64,000 nucleotides of DNA from Flavobacterium sp. W4I14 (GCA_030817875.1 JAUSZU010000001.1:620001-684000); one strand, 5' to 3'. Counted from the first letter of the stretch, positions 34,583 to 45,600 are shown. A program made the numbers and translations. The notes: generated by a model not told the origin, from the sequence alone.

Positions 34583-36496
34583 ATGAAAAGTCTTTTTTTA
34601 GCACTGAGCCTTATTTTCAGTTCAGTTGGGTATGCCCAACAAATTCTATCGCCCAATAAAAAAATTAAAGTAGTTGTAGAAATGCAACAAGCTGGTCAAG
34701 GAGGTTCAGGCCAGGTACATTTTAAAGTGCTTTATAAAAAAGGAAGTTCCTTTATTGAAGTGCTGCCCAGCTCACCGCTAGGCATTTCAAGGGAAGATCA
34801 GCAGTTCGTATCGAATCTCAGGCTTACTGGGGAAGGTAAAGCTGTTGCTGTTCATGACAAATATGAAATGCTGACTGGAAAGCGAAAATTCTGCGAGAAT
34901 TTTGGTACTGAAAAAACATTCAGTTATAAGAATCCATCCGATAAACCCTTGGATATCACTTTTAAAGTTTATAACGACGGGGTTGCGTTCAGGTATAGCT
35001 TTCCCAATAGCAAGGACTCTAGTTTTTCTATTATAGATGAAACTACAGCCTATGTAGTTCCTACAGGCAGTAAAAGATGGATACAACCCTATAACCAGGC
35101 TTATGAGGATTTTTTTCCTTATTCTACCACAGGAACTAACGAAAAAAATAATAGCGATTGGGGCTATCCTGCATTATATAAAGTTAATAGTCAGCCATTG
35201 TGGGTGTTAATTTCTGAAGCAGGCATCAGCAAAGAAAATTGCGCAGCCCTGCTTAACAATAAAGAAAACAAAAACGTATATAAGGTAACCTACCCTTCAG
35301 CCAAAAAAAAGCTGCGGGGCGGAGCTGTTTCCAGTCTTCCCTGGAAATCGCAGTGGCATGTGATGATCATCGGAGAGTTGGCCGATCTGGTACAGAGTAC
35401 ATTGATTACCGACGTGAGTGAGCCTGCTGCCTTTAAAGACGTCAAATGGATTGAACCAGGAAGCGCAGCCTGGGTATATTGGGCATATAATCATGGATCA
35501 AAAGACTATAAGAAAGTGATTGAATACATCGACCTTGCCGTAAAAATGCACTGGCCATATGTATTGATCGATTGGGAATGGGATGTAATGTCAAATGGAG
35601 GAAAGATGGAAGATGCCTTGAGCTACGCAAAGAGCAAAGGCATCAAGGCGCTGTTATGGTACAATTCAGGTACAGATTGGCTTGGCGCGACTCCGGTAGA
35701 CAGGTTGCTGACAAAAGAGAAAAGAGAAAAAGAATTTTCATGGTTGAGAAGCATTGGGGTTTCAGGTATTAAGGTCGATTTTTTTGCAGGAGACCAGCAG
35801 GATATGATGAAATATTACATTGATATTCTGGAAGATGCTGCAAAATACCATTTACTGGTTAACTTTCATGGCGCTACCGTACCCCGCGGCTGGGCCCGTA
35901 CTTACCCGAACTTAATGACTATCGAAGCAGTTTACGGGGCAGAATGGTATAACAATAACTCAATTTTAACGGACAAGGCTGCTGCGCATAATACCACGCT
36001 TCCATTTACCCGTAATATAATCGGTTCTATGGACTACACGCCGGTAACGTTTTCAGATTCGCAGCATGCGCACAAAACATCTTTTGCGCACGAACTGGCA
36101 TTGGCAGTGGTATTTGAGTCTGGTTTACAGCATTTTGCGGACAGGCCATCTGCATATTATAATCTATCGGCAGGACCACAGAATTTTCTAAAAGGCTTTC
36201 CTACAACCTGGGATGAAACCAAACTGATCCAGGGTTATCCTGGTGAAATGATTGTTATTGCAAGAAGAAAGGGGAAGCTCTGGTATGTAGCCGGACTTAA
36301 CGGAAAAGATACGCCGCAAACACTCGATCTAAATTTGAAATTCTTGGGCAATTCAGATTGTTCTCTCCAGTTATTTAAAGATGGGGCAGATACGAAATCT
36401 ATTACCAGCGAAACCAAAAGTATCAAAAAATCGGGTATATTGCATATCCAATGCTTGCCTAGAGGCGGCTTTGCAGGAGTAGTCAGGAGCTTGTAG
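34583..36496 (+). CDS. GH97 retaining glycosidase (alpha-galactosidase-like)
   Basis: A 637-residue exported protein, signal peptide ending GYA-Q. It has the GH97 sandwich-barrel-sandwich layout and, unlike the other GH97 of the locus, the retaining signature: nucleophile Asp399 in 'GIKVDFFAGDQQD', acid/base Glu454 in 'YGAEWY', with Gly replacing the inverting base Glu in 'NFHGATVPRGWARTYPNLM'. Other family blocks are 'PYVLIDWEWD' and 'TTWDETKLIQGYPGEM'. Characterised retaining members are alpha-galactosidases, so removal of terminal alpha-galactose (or a related sugar) is likely. It stands alone behind a long upstream region and ends close to the convergent SRPBCC gene. Confidence 0.92.
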   Translation: MKSLFLALSLIFSSVGYAQQILSPNKKIKVVVEMQQAGQGGSGQVHFKVLYKKGSSFIEVLPSSPLGISREDQQFVSNLRLTGEGKAVAVHDKYEMLTGKRKFCENFGTEKTFSYKNPSDKPLDITFKVYNDGVAFRYSFPNSKDSSFSIIDETTAYVVPTGSKRWIQPYNQAYEDFFPYSTTGTNEKNNSDWGYPALYKVNSQPLWVLISEAGISKENCAALLNNKENKNVYKVTYPSAKKKLRGGAVSSLPWKSQWHVMIIGELADLVQSTLITDVSEPAAFKDVKWIEPGSAAWVYWAYNHGSKDYKKVIEYIDLAVKMHWPYVLIDWEWDVMSNGGKMEDALSYAKSKGIKALLWYNSGTDWLGATPVDRLLTKEKREKEFSWLRSIGVSGIKVDFFAGDQQDMMKYYIDILEDAAKYHLLVNFHGATVPRGWARTYPNLMTIEAVYGAEWYNNNSILTDKAAAHNTTLPFTRNIIGSMDYTPVTFSDSQHAHKTSFAHELALAVVFESGLQHFADRPSAYYNLSAGPQNFLKGFPTTWDETKLIQGYPGEMIVIARRKGKLWYVAGLNGKDTPQTLDLNLKFLGNSDCSLQLFKDGADTKSITSETKSIKKSGILHIQCLPRGGFAGVVRSL

Positions 36497-36558
36497 GGCC
36501 CAAACTGGATCCTTGATATTGAATGCAAAGTTAGGGTATTGATGTTGCTGGCAAGTAT

Positions 36559-36999
36559 TTATATTTGACGGTTTTCTGTTTGTTGCTTGATGAGCTCAGC
36601 TGTTGGCCCCCAATACAGCTCCAGGTGCTTACGGATCACCTCGTCAGGAAAATTGCGAATGGTAAGCTCAAGCCTGGTCTGTTTATCTTCATGTATCAAA
36701 TTAAATTCCAATATACAATAGCTTTCTTTGGTATCGGGTAAATTGGAGAGAGAACTTAAAAAACTATAGCAGAGTTTGATGCCGGGATCCAGTTCCAGGA
36801 TTGTTCCTGAATTGATGAACTGGATCCCGTGCAGATTCCCTTTTGTGATTATTGTGCTGCCGACCTTCCAATCCGTCTGTATTTCAATAGGGCTATCATA
36901 TGTCCATTCCTGAATAAATTCTGGAACAGTAAGGCTATCCCACACGGCATGTATTGGGGCATTGATAAACACGGTTTTTTGCAGTATGTCCATAGTCAC
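36559..36999 (-). CDS. SRPBCC/AHSA1-domain protein
   Basis: A 146-residue cytoplasmic protein of the START-like helix-grip fold. The N-terminal strand-helix 'VFINAPIHAVWDSLTVPEFI' is the usual opening of AHSA1-type proteins, followed by 'DWKVGSTIITKG' and a C-terminal long helix 'HLELYWGPTAELIKQQ'. These proteins bind hydrophobic ligands or act as Hsp90-activator-like cofactors; no specific ligand can be given. The start is ATG at 36999 (or 36993). It is convergent with GH97 and not obviously part of either PUL. Confidence 0.82.
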   Translation of the reverse strand: MTMDILQKTVFINAPIHAVWDSLTVPEFIQEWTYDSPIEIQTDWKVGSTIITKGNLHGIQFINSGTILELDPGIKLCYSFLSSLSNLPDTKESYCILEFNLIHEDKQTRLELTIRNFPDEVIRKHLELYWGPTAELIKQQTENRQI

Positions 37000-37176
37000 A
37001 AATTACAATATTTGTTTTATGCAACAGGCATGGGATTCTCATTTGCTTAACACCAAAGTTGAAGAAGAATTTCTGCCTGAAGTAAACATGTTAATCACTA
37101 TGATCATAATGAGGACAAAAAATCAATGGAACGAGATTTAGAACAAAGCGCTTGGAAATGTTCAATAATTTAGCAA

Positions 37177-37542
37177 TCATTTCTGAAGCAACCGCTCAAT
37201 TTCCTCCAACATCACAGCGAGATCAAAAGGTTTGGAAATATAACTGTCTGCTCCACAGCTTTCAGCGATATTTTTGCCATCGGTACTCGCAGAGTACATC
37301 AATACAGGAGTGGAAGAGACCTTAGGGTTATCTCTTAACGACCTCAGGATCTGATCTCCTGATATCATAGGCATCCAGATATCCAGAAGAACAATATCCG
37401 GAGATTCCCGCTCAATGGTTCTAAGCGCATTCACGCTGTTCGGCTCAAGCACCACCTGGTAGCCATCTTCCTCCAGCAACAGTTCTAGCATTTCCAATAT
37501 GCCCTGATCATCATCACAAACCAAAATCTTTTTATCTTTCAT
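37177..37542 (-). CDS. Single-domain (CheY-like) response regulator
   Basis: A 121-residue receiver domain with nothing attached. The acidic pocket is 'VCDDDQG' (Asp 10-12), the phospho-acceptor is Asp54 in 'IVLLDIWMPMISG', Ser84 lies in 'LMYSAS', and the conserved Lys is K104 in 'YISKPF'. It begins 12 bases downstream of the LOV histidine kinase gene, so the two form a kinase-receiver pair. With no output domain it must act by protein contact or pass phosphate on to another partner not in this window. Confidence 0.93.
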   Translation of the reverse strand: MKDKKILVCDDDQGILEMLELLLEEDGYQVVLEPNSVNALRTIERESPDIVLLDIWMPMISGDQILRSLRDNPKVSSTPVLMYSASTDGKNIAESCGADSYISKPFDLAVMLEEIERLLQK

Positions 37543-37554
37543 ACTTAAATAGGG

Positions 37555-39087
37555 CTAGTTATACATTGGTAAAGTAAAGCTGAATGTAGATCCGGCATTT
37601 TTTTGGCTTTCGGCCCATATGGTACCACCGTGGTTGGTAATGATCTGCTGGCATAGATAAAGCCCAATTCCCATTCCAGGATAGTGTTTCTGCACTTCAC
37701 CTACACGGTAAAAACGGTCAAAAACCTTATTCAGCTCATCCTCGCTAATGCCCATTCCCTTGTCTTCCACAGAAACCTTAATGAAATCGCTGATGGAAGA
37801 AACCCGGACTTCGATTTTGGTGTTATCAGCTGAGTATTTGATCGCATTGCTCAATAAGTTGGAAACAACCTGGATTAGATGGGATTCATCCCCATTGAAA
37901 TTTCTTCCGATTTTTCCCGTAAGGGATATGTTTCTAGATGGGGTTGCCGCCCTGATGCTTTCGATAGTTTCAGCCACCATTTTATCAAAGTCAAATTCTT
38001 CCCGGTGCAGGGTGATATTGCCGGTCTGGATCCTGGATACATCTAAAAGTTCGGACAACAACTGGTTAAGGCGCTGGATGTATTTTCCGGTTTTCTCTAC
38101 AACTCCTTTGAACTTATCACTTGCATTCTCAGGCATCATCCTGTTCATAAGCTGCATATAACCAACAATCGTAGTTAATGGTGTTTTAAGCTCGTGGCTC
38201 GCAATAGAAAGAAAATCGTCCTTACGCTGCTGTAAGGCACGCTGATCGGTAATATCCTCTATAGCGAGCAATATCCAGTCCTTATATCTGCCTTCGAGCT
38301 CAATGCGGTGGGCATTGAGCAACATTAGTTTTTTGCCGATGTGAGGGAAATCGTGTTCTACTTCATAGTCCAATACCGGATTGTTTGTAGGAAGGATTTC
38401 TTCCATCATTTTCTTTAGCTCCGGGATATTCCATTGGCCATTACCAAGATCGTAAAGCAATTTACCCTTTGTTTCATTTATAGAAACCTTAAAAGTATTG
38501 AGAAAATGATTGTTGGCGCTTAAAACCTTATAATCCTTATCCATTACAACAAGGCTTTCCCGAATGGTTTCCACAATGCTGCTCAAGTATTCCTGGCTCT
38601 CACGGTACATTCTGGTTCTTTCTTCAACTTTGCGTTCGGTCTCCTCTTGCACAAGTTCGAGCTCCTGCTGAGTCCTTCTCCTTGAAGATACGTCGTTCTG
38701 TATCCCAATAAAATGCGTGATCTGACCATTTTCGTCCTTAACCGGGGAGATATACAGTTCATTATAAAACAACTTCCCCTTTTTAGTATAGTTTCTGATC
38801 TCGACCCTGCAGCTGTCCCCGGAGGCGAGTGCCGTAGAAATTGTTTTACGTTCAGGCTGGTTACGGTCCTTACCCTGCAGGAACCTGCAGTTATGGCCAA
38901 TAATTTCACTTCTTATATACCCTGAAATTTCTTCGAAGGCAGGGTTGCAGTAGATTATCGGATTATCTGGTAGCAGATTATCGGTGATAACAATTCCGGT
39001 AACAGATGCGTCTAAAACCTTATAAAGTACGTCAAGATCCAATGGCGTATTTATTTTTTTCTTATTGATATGATTTTCCTTACCCAA
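37555..39087 (-). CDS. LOV-domain (blue-light) hybrid PAS histidine kinase
   Basis: A 510-residue soluble sensor kinase. Residues about 20-135 are a flavin-binding LOV domain: 'NPIIYCNPAFEEISGY', then 'GHNCRFLQGKDRNQ' with the photoactive Cys67, 'IRNYTKKGKLFYNELYISPV', and 'FIGIQNDV' with the FMN-contacting Gln. A second PAS (about 165-285, 'SLVVMDKDYKVLSANNHFL') follows. HisKA with 'FLSIASHELKTPLTTIVGY' (His298) and an ATPase with 'VVSNLLSNAIKYSADNT' and 'GMGIGLYLCQQII' end the protein. There is no membrane helix. Blue light should form a Cys-FMN adduct that changes kinase activity. The partner receiver is the next gene. Confidence 0.93.
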   Translation of the reverse strand: MGKENHINKKKINTPLDLDVLYKVLDASVTGIVITDNLLPDNPIIYCNPAFEEISGYIRSEIIGHNCRFLQGKDRNQPERKTISTALASGDSCRVEIRNYTKKGKLFYNELYISPVKDENGQITHFIGIQNDVSSRRRTQQELELVQEETERKVEERTRMYRESQEYLSSIVETIRESLVVMDKDYKVLSANNHFLNTFKVSINETKGKLLYDLGNGQWNIPELKKMMEEILPTNNPVLDYEVEHDFPHIGKKLMLLNAHRIELEGRYKDWILLAIEDITDQRALQQRKDDFLSIASHELKTPLTTIVGYMQLMNRMMPENASDKFKGVVEKTGKYIQRLNQLLSELLDVSRIQTGNITLHREEFDFDKMVAETIESIRAATPSRNISLTGKIGRNFNGDESHLIQVVSNLLSNAIKYSADNTKIEVRVSSISDFIKVSVEDKGMGISEDELNKVFDRFYRVGEVQKHYPGMGIGLYLCQQIITNHGGTIWAESQKNAGSTFSFTLPMYN

Positions 39088-39395
39088 ACTGATAAAATTT
39101 ATTTTTTATAAACGATACATGCCCCAATTTGGTTTTTAAAGATTTAAAATTTTTGGTCGCTAAAAAAAGATAGATTTTATAACCCTATTTTTTTGATCTT
39201 CAGGTACAGTAATGCTATCATATTACGCTAAAAAAACTTAAAGCGGACAAAGGCCTTGGAGGGATTAGCTTTTCTATGTCGGAAATGCTATTTGGGAGGC
39301 CTAATTACCAATGTCCTAGTTATGTTGCAGGGTTTTGAATTTAGGGTCAGATATAGGCGCATTAAGCTGTGAAAAATGCTCCCATTAATATTAGC
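39088..39395. other. Intergenic region upstream of the LOV kinase gene
   Basis: About 308 AT-rich bases between two minus-strand genes (the end of GH89 to the right, the start of the kinase to the left). It should contain the kinase promoter and the GH89 transcript end. No gene, clear hairpin terminator or full promoter consensus was found. Confidence 0.5.
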
Positions 39396-41612
39396 TTAGT
39401 GATACTGATGCGCTTTCTCAATTATGCTTCTGTATTTTTTGTGCATCTCAATGGCTATACTCACTGAACTGCCAACTGTTTTCAGAGGATAATCTTTCCT
39501 TTGGTTTACCCAGCTCCATTCCCAGGCACTTACCTCCCTGTTAAACTGTTTGATATCGATTTCTTTTTGATTGTCGATGGCCTTCGATGCATATCTGAAA
39601 AAAAGTGTCCATCTTGGTTTGTAAAAATCATTGAACAAACCACTCCATTGTCTGCAGGCATATTCGTTTAACGGACTTTTTTCATCACCCCATAGCGTAA
39701 TCAAATCTTTCGCATTCATTTCGTAAAGTGCTTTTTCAGCTGGATTGTTTCCCCATGTTCTTGCCTGCTCAACCCACGGACCAAGCATAAAATCTTTTCG
39801 GGTAGCTAATAGTTTATCCATATCGTCAATGAGCTGAAGAAATTTTTGGCTTTCTGCCTTAAAAGTAACCATATCCTTTTTCTTGTAGGCGGTTACAAAA
39901 TTTCGCTGTAGGGGCAAGGCATAATTTGCCATCGCCTGTCTGGTTACGTCCACTATGTCGTACTGAAAACCATCACTACTATTGCAGGTAGGCGCGGCTT
40001 TTATAAGCTCATCCCAGGCTGGTAACAGATCCCGCTCCTGATAATTTAAGGTCGTTTTGGCCCAACGGGTCAGTGAATCAAGTGTAGGGCGTGCCTGAAT
40101 AATAGATTCTGCACCATCTCTGATGTATTTATCTTGGGGTACATTATATACTGTTTTTCTTAAAATTTCCCATGCCTTTTGCGCATTGAGATTGTTTTTT
40201 CCGTATCTGTTAAAAACAAAATTAGGCAGCCATGTTTTTAGATCTATCGGTTTCGATTGCCAAACATTCGCCATCATCAACTCGTACAATACCGGGTTTT
40301 GTTCAATACCTTCCATTGTGAGGCCAATACCTTTCATCTTGCCACTTTGCGGATCGTTCAAGGCTTGTGCAGGAGCGGTGGCAATTACGTCCATCCGTCC
40401 AAAAAGATTGGTATTTCCGCCAAAATTATGCAGCATATTCCAGATCCAGGGTTTTCCATAAAAACCCGAAGTGCGTTTCCATACGGGTTCTATTTCTGTG
40501 GCCAGGTCTAACAGGATCATCTTATCGTTGGGTACGGCTTTTAAAAGGGCTTCTGTTTGGGGCTCTTTCCAGAATTTTCTATCACTATAAAATAGCCAGC
40601 CCTGCATCACCCAGATAGCCTTAGGATCTGCCTGTGACATCCCGTCATAAATCCTTGCACTCAGTTTACCTAGAAAATCGGGTTTTGATGATGGTGGTTC
40701 ATTTTCGTTAAAGGTATCGGCAGAGTAGAGGTGATCGGTACCCAGCAACGCGGTCTGTTTCTGTAAAAACTTTTTTCCGATAGCTGCGAACATAGGATCT
40801 TCCGAATCTAGGATATAAGTGTCTGCGAAACCATTGGTCCAGTTGGTAGCCTTAAGTTTCGCATTTGGAAATTTCTTTTTAAATGCGGCTGGTACATGCC
40901 CTGTAAATGCAGGCAGAACCGGTTTCATACCAAGAGAACGCTGTCTGGCCAAAATTTTCTTTTGCAGTTCGAAGTGACTTTTCATCCAATCTATTGGCAG
41001 GGGACCGCCCCAACCGTCTATATTTCCCATCCAGAACCACGAAAAATAAGCTGGTCCCGTAAAGAAATCCTTCAGATCGTTATCACTAAAGCCCATTTCT
41101 TTATACAAAAGATACCAGGTATATTCTTCTCCGGTAATAGCTAAAGGCATATTAATGCCATGAAGTGCCATCCAGTCTATTTCTTTTTCCCATCTTGCCC
41201 AGTCCCACCAGCTCATGCTGTAATTAAAAGTGCAGTAGTTAAGGTAATAGCGGTACTCGTAAGGTGTTGATTTCCTTACTTTATTTTTAACCACCGGTAG
41301 GTTTTTGGGCAATTTAAGATTAACGCCGTTCCAGGTTATCTGGCAATGGGCGTATTCCGTTAAATAATAATAAAAAGCCGAAGCAATAGCTACGCCGCTG
41401 CTCCCCCTTAAAATGATGGTGTTTTTTTTGCTTTCGATTTCAAAGACATCCATGCCGTTTTCAGAAACGATGCTTTGTATTAAAAAAAACTGATGCTGTT
41501 TGGGCAGCACCCTTTTAATCAGTTCAGCTGATGAAGATAGATAAGTTTGTGCCCTTGTTTTAGCAGATGCCATTACTAAAAATGCAGCAAGAAAGTATAT
41601 TTTATATTTCAT
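39396..41612 (-). CDS. GH89 alpha-N-acetylglucosaminidase (NAGLU-like)
   Basis: A 738-residue exported enzyme with a signal peptide ending TRA-Q. The three NAGLU domains are visible: an N-terminal alpha/beta domain (about 25-110), the TIM barrel with 'YLNYCTFNYSMSWWDWARWE' and 'EIDWMALHGINMPLAITGEE' (about 123-163), 'SADTFNENEPPSS' carrying the likely catalytic Glu (303 or 305), 'GKPWIWNMLHNFGGNTNL' (about 387), and a helical C-terminal domain with 'YACRQWSGLFNDFYKPRW'. It releases terminal alpha-GlcNAc from glycoconjugates. It lies divergently from the xylan operon across 1 kb and has no obvious role in xylan use, so it may belong to another regulon. Confidence 0.95.
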   Translation of the reverse strand: MKYKIYFLAAFLVMASAKTRAQTYLSSSAELIKRVLPKQHQFFLIQSIVSENGMDVFEIESKKNTIILRGSSGVAIASAFYYYLTEYAHCQITWNGVNLKLPKNLPVVKNKVRKSTPYEYRYYLNYCTFNYSMSWWDWARWEKEIDWMALHGINMPLAITGEEYTWYLLYKEMGFSDNDLKDFFTGPAYFSWFWMGNIDGWGGPLPIDWMKSHFELQKKILARQRSLGMKPVLPAFTGHVPAAFKKKFPNAKLKATNWTNGFADTYILDSEDPMFAAIGKKFLQKQTALLGTDHLYSADTFNENEPPSSKPDFLGKLSARIYDGMSQADPKAIWVMQGWLFYSDRKFWKEPQTEALLKAVPNDKMILLDLATEIEPVWKRTSGFYGKPWIWNMLHNFGGNTNLFGRMDVIATAPAQALNDPQSGKMKGIGLTMEGIEQNPVLYELMMANVWQSKPIDLKTWLPNFVFNRYGKNNLNAQKAWEILRKTVYNVPQDKYIRDGAESIIQARPTLDSLTRWAKTTLNYQERDLLPAWDELIKAAPTCNSSDGFQYDIVDVTRQAMANYALPLQRNFVTAYKKKDMVTFKAESQKFLQLIDDMDKLLATRKDFMLGPWVEQARTWGNNPAEKALYEMNAKDLITLWGDEKSPLNEYACRQWSGLFNDFYKPRWTLFFRYASKAIDNQKEIDIKQFNREVSAWEWSWVNQRKDYPLKTVGSSVSIAIEMHKKYRSIIEKAHQYH

Positions 41613-42616
41613 CTGTTTGTTTTATTTTGAAGGATAACCATGACTTTTGCTATCCTGGTATCAACAATTATTAGCGGTTCAATATACAGATAATAAATAA
41701 TGGGGCGGGTAATGTCTGGCTCCATAAAATGTATTTTAACCATCATCTGGTTTAGTTATTGTGGGGCCATTTTTTGTTTACAAGAATATGAGCAATCGTT
41801 ATAAAGATAAGCCTATAGTTGTTTTTTCTCTTGTTATGATTTATTTATGCTCATTTCTGTAGATATATCTATAAAAACCTTGGGCAAAGGTTAAATCATA
41901 TTTTTGTCTGTTACATATGTAAATATAGGTTCGCTAAATGGAAAACAGTATGATATATAACAGCTAAAAGACGATATACATTGGGTTTATACCCTGGCCA
42001 TATGCTAATATAGATAAGACAATTGTGTTTAAAATAAAATGGATGTTATCACTTTAATGCCTTTTTTGATGCATACAAGCACTTTCTACACCACTTAAAC
42101 AAACTGGGTATAAATTTAAACAATTGTGCTATCCTTAAAATTATAGTTGTCTTAGCTTCGAATACTCAATACAGGTAAACCAATACCTTTCCGTTCGAAC
42201 ATGATGCTGAAGTAAGTACAAACTAATACTTACACGACTAGTGCTTAACGCTGATCTTAAATCTCAGTGTGATGCCAAAGGCAGATTGTTCAATGATCAG
42301 GAAAGCTAAAATTGGTTTTTACAGTAAGGGGCTAACCAAATAAATATGAACCAAACTGAACAAACGCTCATGAAAGCACCTGGTTAAATCCAAATCGATC
42401 TCACACCGATACAGATTGAATCCGTTCAATAGTGTCGAATATTAATCCTAACCAAAATAAACCAAATTTTATGACTAAAAACTACTACTACTTCAAAGAG
42501 GGGTTACTCCGCTCTACGCTAACTAAAACAATTGAAAAATCTGTTTTGGTGATCCTAACTAACTAGGACTGACATACAATTATCCAAATCTATTTCTCTT
42601 TAAATGATTTTAAATA
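41613..42616. promoter_or_regulatory. 1-kb divergent regulatory region between GH89 and the xylan operon
   Basis: No protein gene of normal size. Noted: TATTTTTG (41899-41906), a TAnnTTTG match with TTG at 41880-41882, far from the xylan start; an inverted pair acaattgtgtttaaa (42019-42033) and tttaaacaattgtg (42115-42128), 81 bases apart; a small dyad attgaatccgttcaat (about 42415-42430); and a 31-codon frame at 42471-42566. The long AT-rich leader before xusA could be an untranslated region or hold HTCS-binding sites. Confidence 0.45.
42471..42566 (+). CDS. Possible 31-residue leader peptide upstream of xusA
   Basis: ATG at 42471 opens a frame MTKNYYYFKEGLLRSTLTKT... ending in TAG at 42564-42566, 50 bases before the receptor start and in a different frame. 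A basic-aromatic start and a hydrophobic end (SVLVILTN) look like the beginning of a receptor signal sequence. It might be a leader peptide, the remnant of an older receptor N-terminus, or chance. Support is weak. Confidence 0.25.
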   Translation: MTKNYYYFKEGLLRSTLTKTIEKSVLVILTN

Positions 42617-45600
42617 ATGGAAAAAATAACCAATATGGGTAATGATGTGCGCTCCAGATATCGGGGAGCAAAGCAGTTATTACTCGTGATGTATTTAACA
42701 CTGATTATCTCCGCGCTGTTGATTGATACAGCTGCCGCACAACAACGGCGAAAAATAACCGGGACGGTAGTTGATGAACAAAAGCAGCTATTGATAGGAG
42801 TGACTATTACTGTAAAAGGTACTAATTCTAAAGTGCAAACTGGCACAAACGGAGAATTTGCTATAGAAGTGCCTGCTGACCGGCAGACGCTTACCGTTGC
42901 ATACATAGGAATGAAGACTCAGGATGTGAGTATTGCCGGAAAAAATTCGGTAAACATAACCATGAAATCCAACGCAGATCAATTGGGTGATGTAGTGATT
43001 GTGGGGTACGGCGTTCAAAAGAAACAGAGTGTTGTTGGTGCAATTACACAAACCACAAGTGAAGTACTGGAACGAACAGGTGGTGTATCTAGTTTAGGTG
43101 CAGCATTAACCGGGAATTTGCCTGGAGTAATTACTACCGCCAGCACTGGAATGCCAGGGGATGAAGATCCTCAGATTCTTATCCGCGGCCGCAGTACCTG
43201 GAACAATGCCAGTCCGCTTATTTTAGTAGATGGAGTTGAACGATCGATAAATAACATCGATATCAGCTCTGTAGCTTCAGTATCTGTTCTTAAAGATGCT
43301 TCAGCCACAGCGGTATTTGGGGTAAAAGGCGCAAACGGCGTAATCTTGATTACCACCAAAAGGGGGCGTGAAGGGAAAGCAGAAATCAGAGCAGCTGCTA
43401 ATACAGTTGTTAAATCTGCATCTAAATTGCCGGGTAAGCTCGACTCGTATGATATGTTCCAGGTGCGTAACCGAACGATCGAATACGAATTAGCACTCGC
43501 TCCAGGCGCCTGGAGTTCATATCTTCCCGAAGCTGTGATGCAAAAATACCGCTCGCCCACCAATCTCGAAGAAGCTGAGCGTTATCCAAACGTAGACTGG
43601 GTAAATACCTTGTTTAGAGACAATGCAATGTCTTACAATGCCAATCTTAATGTAAGTGGTGGAACATCGTTTGTGAAGTATTTTTCTTCTGTTGATTACC
43701 TTGATGAAGGAGATTTGTTCAGAAGATTTGGAAACGATCGCGGTTATAGCGGTGGCTATAGTTTTAAAAGATTGAACGTAAGAAGCAACCTGGATTTTCA
43801 ATTAACACCATCAACAGTATTCAGAACAAATATCTCTGGTTCAAGAGGTACATCAGAGCGCCCATGGATTGATGTTAACCCTTATAACACTTGGACAGCT
43901 GCTTATTCTGCAGCACCAAATCTCTATCTACCTGTTTATTCGGATGGCACATGGGGATATTATAAGCCCAATGAACAACAGAGTTTAAACTCTGTTAGGA
44001 TTTTGTCTACCAGTGGCCTTCAAACGACTACAACTTCACGCATCACCACAGATTTTACCTTAGATCAAAGCTTAAATTCTCTTGTTAAAGGATTAAGCTT
44101 AAAAGGAACACTTTCGATCGATAATACATTTATCGAAGCTGGTCGTGGAATTGACGACCGGAATAATGGAACACTAAGTAAATACATCGATCCTGAAACA
44201 GGAATAGTAAGCTATTCACAAACCAAAGATGCAGCAACAGAGCTGGAATGGAGAGAAAGTGTAAGATGGGCAAGCCGGGCAGGAGACGTTAACGACGGCG
44301 CAACCTACCGCAGAATGTTTTCTCAAATGCAGGTTAATTATGCCCGGACCATTGCGCAGAATCATAATGTAACGGCTATGGGGCTTTGGAGCAGAGATAA
44401 TACTGCCACGGGAAGTATTATCCCTTCTTACCGTGAAGACTGGGTTTTCCGTACCACGTACAATTATGCAGGTAAGTATAGTGTAGAATATAATGGAGCC
44501 TATAATGGTTCTGAGCGATTTGCACCTGCCTATCGTTTTGATTTCTTTTCTTCTGGAGGACTTGGATGGATGATCTCTGAAGAAAAATTCATGAAACCGA
44601 TCAAATTCATCAATTCATTGAAATTACGTGGATCGTATGGTGAAATTGGTGATGATGGTGGTTCTCCTAGGTTTGCCTTCCTGACGAACTGGGCATTTGG
44701 AGGCACTACACCGCTGGGTACTACTGGTGAAGCTGCAGAGAATAGTCCTTACAACTGGTATAGGGAAACTTCGGTAGGTAATCCAAACGTACGTTGGGAA
44801 AAGGTTGTAAAGAAGAATATTGCGCTTGATTTTGGGTTTTTTGGAAACATGATCTCTGGAAGTGTAGATTTTTTCCAGGACAACAGGAGCGATATCCTTA
44901 CCAACACTCGTGCTGTTCCAAGTTACTATGGTGCCACACCACCTACGTTTAATGTTGGTAAGGTGCGGTCCAGAGGTTATGAAATTGATATCCGGTTCAA
45001 CAAAAAAATCACAAGCAATTTTACTGCATGGGCCAATATCAATTATACTCATGCCAAGAACAAAGTTATCTATGCTGATGTTGCCGGATTGCTGCCGTTA
45101 TATGCTAAGCCTCTTGATAAACAGATTGGACAGGCTTATTCTTATGTGAGCGCTGGTTATTACAATACTTGGGATCAGCTTTATGGAAGTACCATGCACA
45201 ATGCCAACGACCAATTGAAAATCCCAGGAAACTATCATCTGGTAGATTACAATGCTGATGGGATAATTGATGCGAATGATAACATTCCTTATGGATACTC
45301 TGGCGCTCCTGAAAACACCTACAATGCGACTATAGGTTTTGAATGGAAAGGATTTAGTGCATTTGCTCAGTTTTACGGTGTGAACAATGTTACCCGCCAG
45401 GTAGTGCTGGGATCTTTTTCAGGTAAGAATACAGTTGCCTATGATGAAGGAAGTTATTGGTCAAAAGACAATACAAATCCTGATGGTCCGATGCCGCGTT
45501 GGGAAACAACTCCAGCGGGTTTTTATACAGGAGACAGGTACTTCTATGATGCTTCTTACCTGCGCTTAAAAAATGCTGAGGTGGCTTACACTTTTAGGCA

